Source of the DNA: Vibrio sp. HB236076 | GTDB lineage: Bacteria; Pseudomonadota; Gammaproteobacteria; Enterobacterales; Vibrionaceae | Direction of reading: 5' to 3' | DNA: 64,000 bases | Assembly: GCF_040957575.1 (NCBI RefSeq) | Contig: NZ_CP162602.1 | Location: 434,001-498,000 of the forward strand | Part shown: positions 7,107-16,761 of the stretch, one piece after another | Position numbering within the stretch: position 1 is the stretch's first letter | How the letters are laid out: every line of letters starts with the position of its first letter | Notes under the pieces: model-generated | The model's database searches: none | What the model was told of the DNA's origin: nothing | What the model saw: the letters and a program-made list of their open reading frames with translations, nothing else | Made by a program: the position numbers and the translations under genes

Positions 7107-8096
7107 TTAGTCTCGCCACTTTTGGTTTATTTGAGCGACTTTGTCTCTTTGACTGATAAATAAATCGACCAATTCTGGATCAAAGTGCTTGCCTTTTTGA
7201 TCGTTTAAAAGTGCGAATGCTTTTTCTAAAGGCCAGGCATCCTTGTATGGACGTTTACTGGTTAAGGCGTCGAAAACATCCGCAATGGCGGTAATACGCC
7301 CTGCTTGAGGTATATCTGAGCCAACAAGCCCTTCAGGGTATCCGCTGCCGTCAAACTTTTCGTGATGGGTCCGGGCAACGACTTTCGCTAATTGCAGTAA
7401 TGGCGAACGGGTTTCGCCAATAATGTGCAGCCCCATGATTGGGTGTTGCCTCATGATATCAAACTCCTCATCAGACAAAGGGCCCGGCTTTTGCAATATG
7501 GCATCAGGAATACCAATTTTGCCGATGTCATGCATGGGAGCGGCATACAGTAAAGCTTCCGCTTCATCTTCGCTCCATCCTGCTGCTAAAGCCAATAAGT
7601 GTGAGTATTCGCTCATGCGTTTGACGTGCAAGCCAGTTTCATTGTCTTTGTATTCAGACGCGCGACCAAGCATGTGAATAATATCGAGTTGAGTGCGCTT
7701 TATTTGATCGACGTTTACCAAGGATAGGTGGGTTTTGACGCGAGCTTTGACGATGGCGGGGGAAATCGGCTTCGTAATGTAATCCACGCCACCGACATCA
7801 AAGCCCTTGGTTTCATCATCAGGGTCACTGAGCGCGGTGACAAAAATGACCGGAATATGTTCTAAGTCAGATTGTTGTTTTAGTTGCTGACAAGTTTCAA
7901 AACCAGTCATGTCTGGCATCATCACATCGAGTAAGATTAAATCGGGTGTTTCTTTTTGTGCAATTTGCAGTGCCTGTTGACCTGATTTGGCAAACATTAA
8001 TTGGTAGTCTTGTTCAAGAGTGATTTTTAAAATACGCAAGTTGACCGCTTCGTCATCAACAATTAAAAGCTTTTGTTTTAGTGCGTTTTTATCCAT
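7107..8096 (-). CDS. response regulator with HD-GYP domain (c-di-GMP phosphodiesterase)
   Basis: RpfG-type protein, 329 residues. The receiver domain occupies residues 1-125 with acidic pocket VDDE, phosphoacceptor Asp57 in LLDVMMPD and the signalling Lys in DYITKPIS. The HD-GYP domain follows (about 150-320) with intact metal and signature residues: MHDIGKIGIPDAIL, then HHEKFDGSGYPEGL. An active c-di-GMP phosphodiesterase is therefore expected. It abuts the stop of the upstream hybrid kinase gene with no gap, so the two form an operon and probably one phosphorelay: the kinase ends in a Hpt domain that could phosphorylate Asp57 here. Confidence 0.9.
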   Translation of the reverse strand: MDKNALKQKLLIVDDEAVNLRILKITLEQDYQLMFAKSGQQALQIAQKETPDLILLDVMMPDMTGFETCQQLKQQSDLEHIPVIFVTALSDPDDETKGFDVGGVDYITKPISPAIVKARVKTHLSLVNVDQIKRTQLDIIHMLGRASEYKDNETGLHVKRMSEYSHLLALAAGWSEDEAEALLYAAPMHDIGKIGIPDAILQKPGPLSDEEFDIMRQHPIMGLHIIGETRSPLLQLAKVVARTHHEKFDGSGYPEGLVGSDIPQAGRITAIADVFDALTSKRPYKDAWPLEKAFALLNDQKGKHFDPELVDLFISQRDKVAQINQKWRD

Positions 8097-11000
8097 TTAA
8101 CTTGCCTTATGAAATTGTTGCTTTAACGTACGTGCATGTTGCAGAGCTTGTTCAAGCTCAAAGTCCTCAACGGCATTGATCAGCTTTTCTAATTGACTTG
8201 AATACTGTTTGGCTAGTAAATTTGTTAGTTGTTCAATCAATTCATCTTCACATTGGTGGTGCTCTAGTTGCCCAATTAAGGTATCGAATAGAGCGATCAC
8301 GTCGGCACTATTGAGTGACGGGGTATCGGCGTTGTCTGATTCAACGGCGTTGTCATCACTGGGAACTTGTAATGTTAATTGCGCGATGTAATCGGTGGCT
8401 TGTTGCCAATCTTGCTGACTGAGAGACAATTGGTTGTGCTTGGCGTGCTTTTCTGATGCAGCAAATTTCTCCATTGCTGCGGGTAAAGCAAGATTACCAG
8501 TTAAGCCTTTGAGAGTATGAGCAAGACGTACAACATTGATATTGTCTTTTTGTTCAATGGCTTCATCAAACTCTTGAATATAGTTTGGCCACTGTTGTAG
8601 GAAACGTCTAATTTGATGCCAATAACTGTGCTCATCACCCCATAAATTAATGGCTTGATTTAAATTAAACAAGCGGTTGTCGGAGGATTGATCGTCCTCA
8701 GTGTCCCCTTCACTGTGCCAATCGAGTTGTAATACGGTCGCCATTTCCTTACATAGCTTCGGGTAATCAATGGGTTTATTGGCAAAACCATTCATACCAG
8801 CTTGGGTGGCCTCTAAACGGTCTTGTTGTAACACACTGGCGGTTAGGGCAATGATCGGTGTCGCGGGTAAGTTGTGTTCACGTTCAAAATCACGGCGTAG
8901 GCTGGCTGCCGATAAGCCATCAAGTATCGGCATTTGTAAGTCCATCAGAACGACATCACAGTGGTGATCAACCATTTTTTCCAATGCTTGCTCGCCATTT
9001 TTGGCGGTGAGGACCTTGTGGTTATCTCGTTTTAGCATGAGGGAGAGCAGTTCAATATTCTGGTCAATATCGTCAACGACCAACACAGTTAATGGCGGTA
9101 AATTTTGTAGTGACTGGCTTTTTTGTGCCTCTTGAGGGAGTTCCGTAGGTTCTAGCGGTAAGGTGATGATAAAGGTGCTACCGACATTTAATTCACTATG
9201 GCACTCGATGTCTCCGTGCATAAGTTCAATCAATTGTTTACTGATCGTCGTACCCAGTCCCGTTCCGCCAAAGCGTCGACTCATAGAGGCATCTGCCTGT
9301 GCAAAAGGCTCAAAAATTTGACGAATTTGTGCTTCATTCATGCCAATACCCGAGTCTTCAATAATGAAGCAGACACCATCATCTGTCGTTTCAACGGTCA
9401 GTAAAACGTGACCTTGTTGGGTAAACTTTACCGCATTGCCAATCAAATTCATCAGCACTTGTCGAATTCGCTCTGGTGCGCCGATATAAGCAGGGTGCAA
9501 CGCAGTTGAAATTTGCGTGTTTAGCTCAATGTTTTTGTTTTTAGCTTGCAGCCACAACGTAGAGATAACCGTGTCGATTTCTTCCGTTAGAGAAAAGGGC
9601 CTGACCTCAAGTTCCAGTTTCCCTTTCTCTAATTTCGCACTATCCAGGATGTCGTTGAGCAAATGCAATAAAGAACGAGCCGATTGATTGATTGTTGCAA
9701 TTTGTTTGGCATTAGCAACAGTTTGTTGTGATTGCATCAAAAGATCACTAAAGCCAATAATGGCATTCATTGGCGTACGGATTTCATGGCTCATATTTGC
9801 CAAAAAGGCCGCCCGGGCAGCCGAGGCGTGCTCTGCTTTCTCTTTGGCGATTTTTAGCTCATCAAGCAAAGTAACACGGTCAGTGATGTCCATAATAAAA
9901 CCATCAATCCAAGCTTCTTGGGTGATTTCATCGTGAACTTTGACCCCGTGTTCATAGACCCAGTGTACACTGCCATCTTTATGAATTAAGCGATATTCAA
10001 TGGCGAAGGTATTGTTGTTCCATTTTAAATTTTGATAGCGCTCTCGATCATCGGGGTGAATCAAGGTTAAAAAATGCACGGATTTGTTCGATGATAAAAA
10101 GTTTTTGGTTGGGTAGCCAGTCAGGCTTTCAATACCCTCACCAATGTAAACCATCGGGCTTTGGTGATAGTCGGCACGTCGATAAGCGGTACCTGGCATG
10201 TTACTCAGTACAGAACGAAAGCGACTTTCATTACTTCTCAATGCTTGTTCAATGCCAATTCGGTCTCTGAGGTCGGAAATAAAGCCAACAAAATAGTGCT
10301 GGTTATTATCTTCAAAGTGCCCGATGCTAAGCCTTACGGGAATGTGAGTACCATCTTTGTGCCGAGCTTCGACTTCACGGCCTGAGCCAATAATTTTTGC
10401 TTGGCCTGTGTTGATGAAATTTTTAACAAAATTGTCGTGATCAGGCTGATACATGGGTGGCAGGATCATTTTGATATTGCGGCCAATAATGTGCTCAGGT
10501 CGCCAACCCAATAATTTGTAAACGGCCATATTCGCGTCGACAACCATGGCGTTCTCATCGATCAATATAATGCTATCAACCGCAGTATTCATCATCGCTT
10601 GTAATCGGTTGCGTTTGTTTCTTGCTCGCTCAGAAACTTCTTTGTATTGCAGCGCTAGGTTGATGATAAAAACCAATATTATTACTACGATTGTCACAAA
10701 AGTTACCGCCGCCGATAAGAACATCGATTGGCCTGTACGGTAAGAGTCATCCATTACATGGTGTGCCATGTCTGCCGTTTGAGGAAAACGAGCAGCGGCC
10801 ATGCCTAGGTAGTGCATACTCGAGATTGCCGAGCCCATCACAATCGCGGCGATCACTTGCACCGTATTATCGCTCAATACAATTGGCAACAAGCGAGAGA
10901 TGCTATAACGAATCGACAAGGAGATGGAAGCCAGAACGACGGCGGCAACAATAGACAACAAAAACGTAGTCAAATCGTAGCGCAACATAGCGCCCATTTG

Positions 11001-11438
11001 CATCGCTTCCATGCCCATATAGTGCATAGTGCCTATGCCAAGGCCGACTAAGATCCCGCCCATGACGACACTGTGAGAAGATAAAATTCGTTGGTGTAAA
11101 AGATAAAGGGTTACCCACGAGGCCGCCAAACTAGGTAGCATTGAAATAATAGTCAATACGACGTCGTAGTGAATTGCCATATGTATATCAAAGGCGAGCA
11201 TGCCAATAAAATGCATTGACCAGATCCCAGATCCTAACGCGAGACTACCGCTGGCCAACACAAGTTGCCGCGCCCAAAATTTGCTTTGAGTTCGGGTAAA
11301 GGATGCGGCTTTAAAGGCCATCCATGACGCAAAGATGGCGATTAAAATTGATAGTGTCACAAGCCAATAATTGTAATGACCAACGAGCATTTCACTATTG
11401 GGAGGAATAGTGAAGGCTGAAAAAATAGACTCAAGCAT
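8097..11438 (-). CDS. MHYT-PAS-PAS hybrid sensor histidine kinase with receiver and Hpt domains
   Basis: Membrane sensor of 1113 residues. The N-terminal third holds the seven-helix MHYT domain, with three metal-binding motifs SMHFIGM, TMHYMGM and SMHYLGM, proposed in the family to bind copper and sense a gas or redox cue. Two PAS domains follow (starting at MMNTAVDSIILIDEN and FRSVLSNMPGTAYRR), then HisKA with ANMSHEIRTPMNAIIGFSD, HATPase with NLIGNAVKFT, DSGIGM and GGTGLGTTIS, a receiver domain (VVDDIDQN, LMDLQMPILDG) and a C-terminal Hpt domain (AHTLKGLTGN). The full His-Asp-His chain makes a phosphorelay to the adjacent HD-GYP regulator likely. The signal is unknown. Confidence 0.92.
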   Translation of the reverse strand: MLESIFSAFTIPPNSEMLVGHYNYWLVTLSILIAIFASWMAFKAASFTRTQSKFWARQLVLASGSLALGSGIWSMHFIGMLAFDIHMAIHYDVVLTIISMLPSLAASWVTLYLLHQRILSSHSVVMGGILVGLGIGTMHYMGMEAMQMGAMLRYDLTTFLLSIVAAVVLASISLSIRYSISRLLPIVLSDNTVQVIAAIVMGSAISSMHYLGMAAARFPQTADMAHHVMDDSYRTGQSMFLSAAVTFVTIVVIILVFIINLALQYKEVSERARNKRNRLQAMMNTAVDSIILIDENAMVVDANMAVYKLLGWRPEHIIGRNIKMILPPMYQPDHDNFVKNFINTGQAKIIGSGREVEARHKDGTHIPVRLSIGHFEDNNQHYFVGFISDLRDRIGIEQALRSNESRFRSVLSNMPGTAYRRADYHQSPMVYIGEGIESLTGYPTKNFLSSNKSVHFLTLIHPDDRERYQNLKWNNNTFAIEYRLIHKDGSVHWVYEHGVKVHDEITQEAWIDGFIMDITDRVTLLDELKIAKEKAEHASAARAAFLANMSHEIRTPMNAIIGFSDLLMQSQQTVANAKQIATINQSARSLLHLLNDILDSAKLEKGKLELEVRPFSLTEEIDTVISTLWLQAKNKNIELNTQISTALHPAYIGAPERIRQVLMNLIGNAVKFTQQGHVLLTVETTDDGVCFIIEDSGIGMNEAQIRQIFEPFAQADASMSRRFGGTGLGTTISKQLIELMHGDIECHSELNVGSTFIITLPLEPTELPQEAQKSQSLQNLPPLTVLVVDDIDQNIELLSLMLKRDNHKVLTAKNGEQALEKMVDHHCDVVLMDLQMPILDGLSAASLRRDFEREHNLPATPIIALTASVLQQDRLEATQAGMNGFANKPIDYPKLCKEMATVLQLDWHSEGDTEDDQSSDNRLFNLNQAINLWGDEHSYWHQIRRFLQQWPNYIQEFDEAIEQKDNINVVRLAHTLKGLTGNLALPAAMEKFAASEKHAKHNQLSLSQQDWQQATDYIAQLTLQVPSDDNAVESDNADTPSLNSADVIALFDTLIGQLEHHQCEDELIEQLTNLLAKQYSSQLEKLINAVEDFELEQALQHARTLKQQFHKAS

Positions 11439-11609
11439 GGATAGGGCAAATAAATTATCAATGAGTTAATACTAGTCTATTTTTGCTAAGAGTTTTAGTG
11501 TTATATACAAATTCAGCTTATTTGTGTTGATCCTTTACTCAAAAATAATTATTACCAGTGTTTATTGCCGGTTTATGCACAATCTATGTCCACTCTTTGT
11601 TGTCACTAT

Positions 11610-12185
11610 TTATCGTTTGGCATTGGTTAATTGAGGTTTCATTTTGAGGTACAAAAGCACTAACCCAGTCAGCCAGTAGTATAACGCCTCATCCCAGATG
11701 GTTTTTTGTGACCAAGAAAAATGTAATAAACACAAAACGATAATGACATACACCCCGTTATGAATACGTTTCCAATATTTGTTGAGTCTCTTTTTAGCCC
11801 AATCAAAAGATGAGAGGGCTAATAGGGTCAATAACACAAAACTCAAAAAACCGAGTGTGATATAGGGTCGATAGATAATGGCTTGAAAGGTTTCTGCCCA
11901 TTGATACTGCAAATCAAAGGTGAGATAAGTAAGTAGGTGCATCCCCGCGATGGCAAAAGTATAAAGCCCCAGCATTTTTCGACACATATTTAAACCGGGT
12001 TTATTCAACCATTTTGCTATCGGTCCTATCGCAACAGTCAGCAATAACAGTTTTAACGCCGTTAATCCGGTCGTATGCAAAAGATATTGCACAGGGTCTG
12101 CCACTTGGCCAGAAATGGCAATTGTCACCGCGTAGGCCACATAACCAAGAATTGAAAGGTTTAGAACAAACTTGAGCAACTTCAT
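11610..12185 (-). CDS. msrQ: MsrQ, heme-binding membrane subunit of the periplasmic methionine sulfoxide reductase
   Basis: Integral membrane protein of 191 residues in the ferric-reductase-like family (YedZ) that feeds electrons from the respiratory chain to MsrP. About five or six hydrophobic helices are visible, with histidines for heme in MCRKMLGLYTFAIAGMHLLTYL and KRIHNGVYVIIVLCLLHF (first 20 residues only quoted in part). It lies 18 bp after msrP on the same strand, the usual pair. The start is ATG at 12185. Confidence 0.93.
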   Translation of the reverse strand: MKLLKFVLNLSILGYVAYAVTIAISGQVADPVQYLLHTTGLTALKLLLLTVAIGPIAKWLNKPGLNMCRKMLGLYTFAIAGMHLLTYLTFDLQYQWAETFQAIIYRPYITLGFLSFVLLTLLALSSFDWAKKRLNKYWKRIHNGVYVIIVLCLLHFSWSQKTIWDEALYYWLTGLVLLYLKMKPQLTNAKR

Positions 12186-12203
12186 TATGAATTCACTTGG
12201 AGG

Positions 12204-13205
12204 TTAAAACTGTAACTTTAAGTCGATATCGCGATATAAAGAGGCCACTTCTTGATAGCCGTTGAATAATTCGGTATCGATTCTTTTGGTTGAAAATAGT
12301 CCTCCAGCAGTAATGCGGCGCTCTGTGGCTTGGCTCCAACGTGGGTGGTCGACGTTGGGATTAACATTGGCATAAAAGCCGTACTCTTGAGGGGCGATTT
12401 TATTCCAAGTTGTCAATGGTTGGTTATCCGTCAGCCTTATTTTTACAATCGATTTAATGCTTTTAAACCCATATTTCCAAGGCACGACAAGGCGTACTGG
12501 TGCGCCATTTTGAGGGGGCAGGGTTTTTCCGTATAAACCGACACTCATTAACGTTAATGGGTGCATGGCTTCATCGAGTCTTAGCGCTTCGACATAAGGG
12601 TAATCTAAACCTCCGCCTAAAATACGACTTTTTTGACCAGGCATCTGCTCCGGGTCATAAAGGGTTTCAAATTGAACATAACGGGCACTGGAAAGTGGTT
12701 TGGCTTGTTTGATGAGTTCGCCCAACTCAAAACCAATCCAAGGGATTACCATAGACCAAGCCTCCACACAGCGCAGTCGATAAATGCGCTCTTGTAAGGC
12801 AAAGCGTTTGAGTAGGTCGTCGTAGTCTAATGTGATGGGTTTTTCTACCAATCCCTCAATGGATAATTGCCAGGGGTTAGTTTTAAAGTTTTGTGCGTTT
12901 TCGGCAGGGGCTTCTTTACTGGTGCCAAATTCGTAAAAGTTGTTGTACTGGGTGACTTTTTCAAACGGTGTTAAGGTTTGCTGCTGACTCTTGTCAGCTG
13001 AATATGTCAATGACTGTGTCATGGGGGGGGTATTGTCATCATCGCCTTGTTGCCACCAATCAAATGCGCTCGCCTTTTGACTGATTAAAGCTCCGACGCC
13101 GGCAAAGCCCATTTGAGCCAGGACTTTTCGCCGGGATAAATACACAGATTCATCCGTAACCTGATGATCTTTAAACGATTGGGATGGTTTAAAACGCTTT
13201 TTCAT
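12204..13205 (-). CDS. msrP: MsrP, molybdopterin catalytic subunit of periplasmic protein-methionine-sulfoxide reductase
   Basis: Repairs oxidised methionines in periplasmic proteins using a molybdenum-molybdopterin cofactor. From the ATG at 13205 the protein has 333 residues, matching E. coli MsrP (334); the longer reading frame from a TTG at 13220 adds only five residues and is less likely. A Tat signal is present: [17 protein letters not shown] at residues 24-40, ending at KASA. The Mo-ligating Cys is at about 146 in [18 protein letters not shown]. Conserved blocks [33 protein letters not shown] and [18 protein letters not shown] are all present. Its operon partner is msrQ. Confidence 0.96.
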   Translation of the reverse strand: MKKRFKPSQSFKDHQVTDESVYLSRRKVLAQMGFAGVGALISQKASAFDWWQQGDDDNTPPMTQSLTYSADKSQQQTLTPFEKVTQYNNFYEFGTSKEAPAENAQNFKTNPWQLSIEGLVEKPITLDYDDLLKRFALQERIYRLRCVEAWSMVIPWIGFELGELIKQAKPLSSARYVQFETLYDPEQMPGQKSRILGGGLDYPYVEALRLDEAMHPLTLMSVGLYGKTLPPQNGAPVRLVVPWKYGFKSIKSIVKIRLTDNQPLTTWNKIAPQEYGFYANVNPNVDHPRWSQATERRITAGGLFSTKRIDTELFNGYQEVASLYRDIDLKLQF

Positions 13206-13310
13206 AGCTGGTACTCGCAAAGGCCTCTACTAATGATAAGACCTGGCAAAGAATGAAAAAATTTCACCGAGCAGGAATATCTTTTTCGTTGGTTTAAAAT
13301 ACGCTAGCCG

Positions 13311-13350
13311 AACAGAGAACAGAGAACAGAGAACAGAGAACAGAGAACAG
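13311..13350 (+). repeat. heptanucleotide tandem repeat (AACAGAG), 5.7 copies
   Basis: Five perfect AACAGAG units plus AACAG, uninterrupted, in the 212-bp gap between the divergent msrP and apbE genes and about 68 bp before the apbE start. A seven-base unit can gain or lose copies by slippage and would shift promoter spacing, not a reading frame. Confidence 0.95.
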
Positions 13351-13417
13351 GGATGTCGTGGTATTCGTGATAGCTCCTTGATACTATAAATAACTTCATT
13401 ATTTAACCGGTTTACAC

Positions 13418-14470
13418 ATGTCGTATTTTACCTCGTTTTCGAGTTTTCCCCGCGTGGTTATTTTTTCATTTCTCACCGTGTTAGTTTCTTGTAGTAAAGT
13501 GGCACCGCTGCACAAAACAGAAGGATTTGCTCAAGGTACCAGTTATCATATTAGTTGGTGGTCAGAGTCTGATGTTTCTGCCGAAGTCTTACAGCCGTTA
13601 CTGGAAGAAAAATTGGCAGCAATAGACAAAGAATTATCGACGTATCGCGAAGACTCTTTCATTTCTCGGTTCAATCGCAATCCGTCTCTTGCTTGGCAAG
13701 AGGTCTCTGAGGATTTCATCGAATTACTGCACGTTGCTCATCAAGTGAATGTGCAGAGCTTAGGCTGCTACGATCCTACTATTGGGCCTTTGTTTTCATT
13801 ATGGGGCTTTGATAAAGATCAATTCGTCGTTCCTAGCCAAGCAGACATTGAGCAGGTTCAAGCGCATCTTGGTTTGGACAAAATAGAGATCGACCCTACC
13901 AACAAAAGAATTCGCAAGCTCGATTCGAGTGTTGCCTTAGACTTTTCGTCTATGGGGGAGGGGTATACCATTGGCGAATTGAGCCAAATAATGGCACAGC
14001 GACATATTGATAATTACTTGATTGAATTTGGCGGAGATATGCAGATAAAAGGCCAAAAACCCGACGGCAGTCATTGGAAGATTGCCGTTGAGAAGCCCAT
14101 TCCTCAACAGCAAGGGATTGAGCCATATCAATTGGTCTCCATTTTATCGACAGCGGGGGTGACCTTGGATACGTCGGGGAGTTATCATCACTCCTTTGAC
14201 AAAGATGGTAAGTCGTATTCCCACATCCTCGATGCCAGGACCGGTGCCCCAGTCGCCCATCATTTGGTTTCAAGCTCGGTATTTGGCCAAGATCCTGTGT
14301 TGGGAGATGCTTGGGCAACGGCCATGATGTGTCTAGGGCCGAAGCAAGGACAACTTATTGCTAAAAAACAAGGGCTTGAGGTCTTTTTTATTGAGCAAGA
14401 CGGCCAGGTTTTGACGCAGCACACTAGTGATGCGTTGCGCCATAGCCCCCGTGTTTCATTGACGCAGTAA
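13418..14470 (+). CDS. apbE: ApbE-family FAD:protein FMN transferase, lipoprotein
   Basis: Attaches FMN covalently to Thr/Ser of target flavoproteins (such as NqrB/NqrC or RnfG) on the periplasmic side. The 350-residue protein begins with a hydrophobic signal ending in the lipobox LVSC (Cys about 25), so it is membrane-anchored. Family blocks visible: GTSYHISWW, YDPTIGPLFSLWGF, ALDFSSMGEGYTI, IEFGGDMQIKG, TSGSYHHSF, SHILDARTGAP and the metal/FAD-binding DAWATAMMCLG near residue 300. No flavoprotein acceptor is encoded next to it; the divergent neighbour is the MsrPQ system. A weak ribosome-binding site precedes the ATG at 13418. A terminator shared with the convergent decarboxylase gene follows. 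Confidence 0.93.
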   Translation: MSYFTSFSSFPRVVIFSFLTVLVSCSKVAPLHKTEGFAQGTSYHISWWSESDVSAEVLQPLLEEKLAAIDKELSTYREDSFISRFNRNPSLAWQEVSEDFIELLHVAHQVNVQSLGCYDPTIGPLFSLWGFDKDQFVVPSQADIEQVQAHLGLDKIEIDPTNKRIRKLDSSVALDFSSMGEGYTIGELSQIMAQRHIDNYLIEFGGDMQIKGQKPDGSHWKIAVEKPIPQQQGIEPYQLVSILSTAGVTLDTSGSYHHSFDKDGKSYSHILDARTGAPVAHHLVSSSVFGQDPVLGDAWATAMMCLGPKQGQLIAKKQGLEVFFIEQDGQVLTQHTSDALRHSPRVSLTQ

Positions 14471-14478
14471 GCCATTAA

Positions 14479-14506
14479 AAAACGAGACATCAATGCGTCT
14501 CGTTTT
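14479..14506. terminator. bidirectional intrinsic terminator between apbE and the decarboxylase gene
   Basis: AAAACGAGAC / GTCTCGTTTT, a 10-bp perfect stem with an 8-nt loop and A/T tails on both sides, located between convergent stops at 14470 and 14531. Confidence 0.85.
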
Positions 14507-14530
14507 GGTCGTTCTGTCCGTGTTTCGGGG

Positions 14531-15721
14531 TTAACCTGCCATCGATAAAAGGGCAGGCTGCTCAACCACGATGATGTTGGCGCGGCGGATAAAGTTAAAA
14601 TCCGTTGCAGTGGCGCTGGTGTAAGCGCCCATCATTTTAGTCACTAAAATATCCCCTTCGTCTAGCTCAGGCAGCATAATATTATCGTGAATTACGTCAA
14701 TACTGTCACAGGTTGGTCCCGCTAACACACTCGAAAAACGCTGTTCAGACTCTTTAAGAGCTTGAATTGGATATCGAGCCTCATCAAAAACTAACCCGCT
14801 AAAAGAGCCATATAAACCATCGTCTAAGTAATACCATGTTTGGTTGTCGCGCTGGGCTTTGCCTATCACAGCGGTTAACGCGGTCATACACGGGGCAACT
14901 ATAAAGCGGCCAGGCTCAGCAATGACCGTGACATTCTGCGGCAACTTTGCGATGGCCAAGTTTATCGGCTGGCAGAACTCGTCAATGTTCGGCACTTTAT
15001 CACTGTACGCAACGGGAAAACCACCACCGATATCAAGGGTGGTTAGAGCCGGTAACCCCTGGGCGATAATTTGCTCCATGACCGCAGCACAAACGTCGAT
15101 TGCGTGGACATACTTCAGTGGATCGCAAGTCTGTGAGCCAACGTGAAATGACAAGCCCTGTACTGTGATTCCCCACTGATAAGCTTGTTTAGCAATATCT
15201 ATGGCCATTTGTGGCGAGCAACCGAATTTTTTCGATAGATCGGCCGACACATCGGGGTTTTTAAAACTCAAACGAATCAAAATCATCACTTGGTGGCGAA
15301 ACTCAATCATCTTTTTGAGTTCATTCAAATTGTCAACGACAAACACACGGCAGCCATAGTCTAATGCGCGTTGAATATCGGCTGGCTTTTTGATTGGATG
15401 AGTGTGTATGGTACGACTCGGGTCAATCTCTAATTGATGCACCAAATCCACTTCACCATTGGTGGCCAGATCGAAATTTGCCCCTTCTTGTGCCAGCACT
15501 TTGACGACTTCAGCATGTGGAAGCGGTTTTAGTGCATAATGTAATGTGACGTTGGGCAATGCACGAGTCAAGGCGCGATACTGCATTCTTACACTGTCTA
15601 GATCCAGTATAAGACTCGGCGTACCGTAGTGGTTAGCGGTTTGAGCTAGCCAGTTCTTTTGTGATGAATTAAGCGAATTTTTTGCAAGAAAAGTTTCGCC
15701 GATGGGAGTGAAATGTGCCAT
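14531..15721 (-). CDS. PLP-dependent ornithine/lysine decarboxylase (fold type III)
   Basis: Decarboxylates ornithine and/or lysine to putrescine or cadaverine; the compact fold-III type is found in Vibrio. With the ATG at 15721 it is 396 residues and begins MAHFTPIGETFLAKN; a longer frame from 15802 would add 27 residues unlike the family. Motifs: PLP Lys65 in HYALKPLPHAEVV, FDLATNGE, HVGSQTCD, the phosphate-binding LDIGGGFPVAYS, EPGRFIVAP, and the substrate-side Cys338 in AGPTCDSIDVI. The substrate preference cannot be read from sequence alone. It is monocistronic, convergent with apbE. Confidence 0.9.
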   Translation of the reverse strand: MAHFTPIGETFLAKNSLNSSQKNWLAQTANHYGTPSLILDLDSVRMQYRALTRALPNVTLHYALKPLPHAEVVKVLAQEGANFDLATNGEVDLVHQLEIDPSRTIHTHPIKKPADIQRALDYGCRVFVVDNLNELKKMIEFRHQVMILIRLSFKNPDVSADLSKKFGCSPQMAIDIAKQAYQWGITVQGLSFHVGSQTCDPLKYVHAIDVCAAVMEQIIAQGLPALTTLDIGGGFPVAYSDKVPNIDEFCQPINLAIAKLPQNVTVIAEPGRFIVAPCMTALTAVIGKAQRDNQTWYYLDDGLYGSFSGLVFDEARYPIQALKESEQRFSSVLAGPTCDSIDVIHDNIMLPELDEGDILVTKMMGAYTSATATDFNFIRRANIIVVEQPALLSMAG

Positions 15722-15926
15722 GTTTTTTATCCGAAAAACATTGCTCTTACAAGGTGAAATTGGCCGTGAAAGAGCAAAATTGAGCGCGATGAACGCTAGC
15801 AAAGTTTACCCCTTGGATAGTTGCTCTATCGCCTTGCCACGAATGTGATGTACTCGGATTGGCTATCATCAAGAATCGTCGCGATAGTAGTGGCATCATT
15901 TTTTAAATGCAATAAAAATTTACCGA

Positions 15927-16136
15927 TTATTTCGATTTTTTTTCTTCTTGGGAGAAAAAGTGTTGTAACTCTTGCTCTTGGTTGTTAAGAAATTCTTGAT
16001 TTTGTTGACAATCTTTATCTTGCTGGCACACTTTTACATCTGAGTTTTTAGGTCTTTGGTTTGGTGATTGGCTGTTAGCGAACGCATTGGGGGCGAGAAT
16101 AAGCAGTGCTAGTGTTAATGGTTTTAAGTTGTTCAT
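15927..16136 (-). CDS. small secreted protein of unknown function
   Basis: A 69-residue protein from the ATG at 16136, chosen because it starts a clean signal peptide MNNLKPLTLALLILAPNAFA; the frame is open further upstream but that part overlaps the divergent psiE gene and has no protein-like character. The mature part is short, Gln/Asn/Lys-rich, with two cysteines (VCQQDKDCQQNQ) that could form a disulfide, and a charged tail EEKKSK. I do not recognise a family. Confidence 0.55.
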   Translation of the reverse strand: MNNLKPLTLALLILAPNAFANSQSPNQRPKNSDVKVCQQDKDCQQNQEFLNNQEQELQHFFSQEEKKSK

Positions 16137-16257
16137 GTTCAGTTTAATCCAATTAGGGTGAGTTTGATTATGCTGCCAGAACTTGAGTTCCGTTCTGTGG
16201 GGTTTTACCCAGTTTTGAGTCAATTTTGAGTTAGTTGAATAGCCTAAGGGGTTATGG

Positions 16258-16680
16258 ATGAGCGTATTAAAAAAAATAGGAAACCGGTCACTGAGTTTGG
16301 TCGAGGATCTCGGGTTATTACTCATCGCGGTAATGACGGTCATCGCCATGGGGCAAGAAGTCTGGTTAGTCATCAGTAATAAAGCAGTGACCTTGGCCGA
16401 TCTGCTATTGCTGTTTATTTATCTTGAAGTTTTGGCAATGGTTGGTTTGTACCTAAAATCGGGGCGATTACCGGTGAGAATGCCCTTGTACATCGTGATT
16501 GTTGCTTTGGCTAGGTACATGGCACTTGATATGAAAAACCTTGATACTTGGCGTATGCTCGGATTGTCGGGGGCGATTTTTATTGTCGCTTTGGCGATTT
16601 TATTAATTCGTTTCGGGCACACCCGTTACCCCTACGGCGATGCTGACAACAGCATGACCAAAAAAGACAACCAGCCTTAA
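16258..16680 (+). CDS. psiE: PsiE-family membrane protein
   Basis: A 140-residue inner-membrane protein with four hydrophobic segments and the PsiE blocks VTLADLLLLFIYLEVLAMVGLY, LPVRMPLYIVIVALARYMAL and a final helix IFIVALAILLIRFG (quoted in part). In E. coli psiE is induced by phosphate starvation, but its function is unknown. The start ATG 16258 has AAGGGG at 16246-16251. No Pho box is evident upstream. Confidence 0.85.
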   Translation: MSVLKKIGNRSLSLVEDLGLLLIAVMTVIAMGQEVWLVISNKAVTLADLLLLFIYLEVLAMVGLYLKSGRLPVRMPLYIVIVALARYMALDMKNLDTWRMLGLSGAIFIVALAILLIRFGHTRYPYGDADNSMTKKDNQP

Positions 16681-16761
16681 CTGAGCTTTATACTGGGCCT
16701 TGTCATACCCCATTCCGAGGGCGGCGTGGCTCTTTTTGTGTTTACGTTGCGTTGGTGGCTT

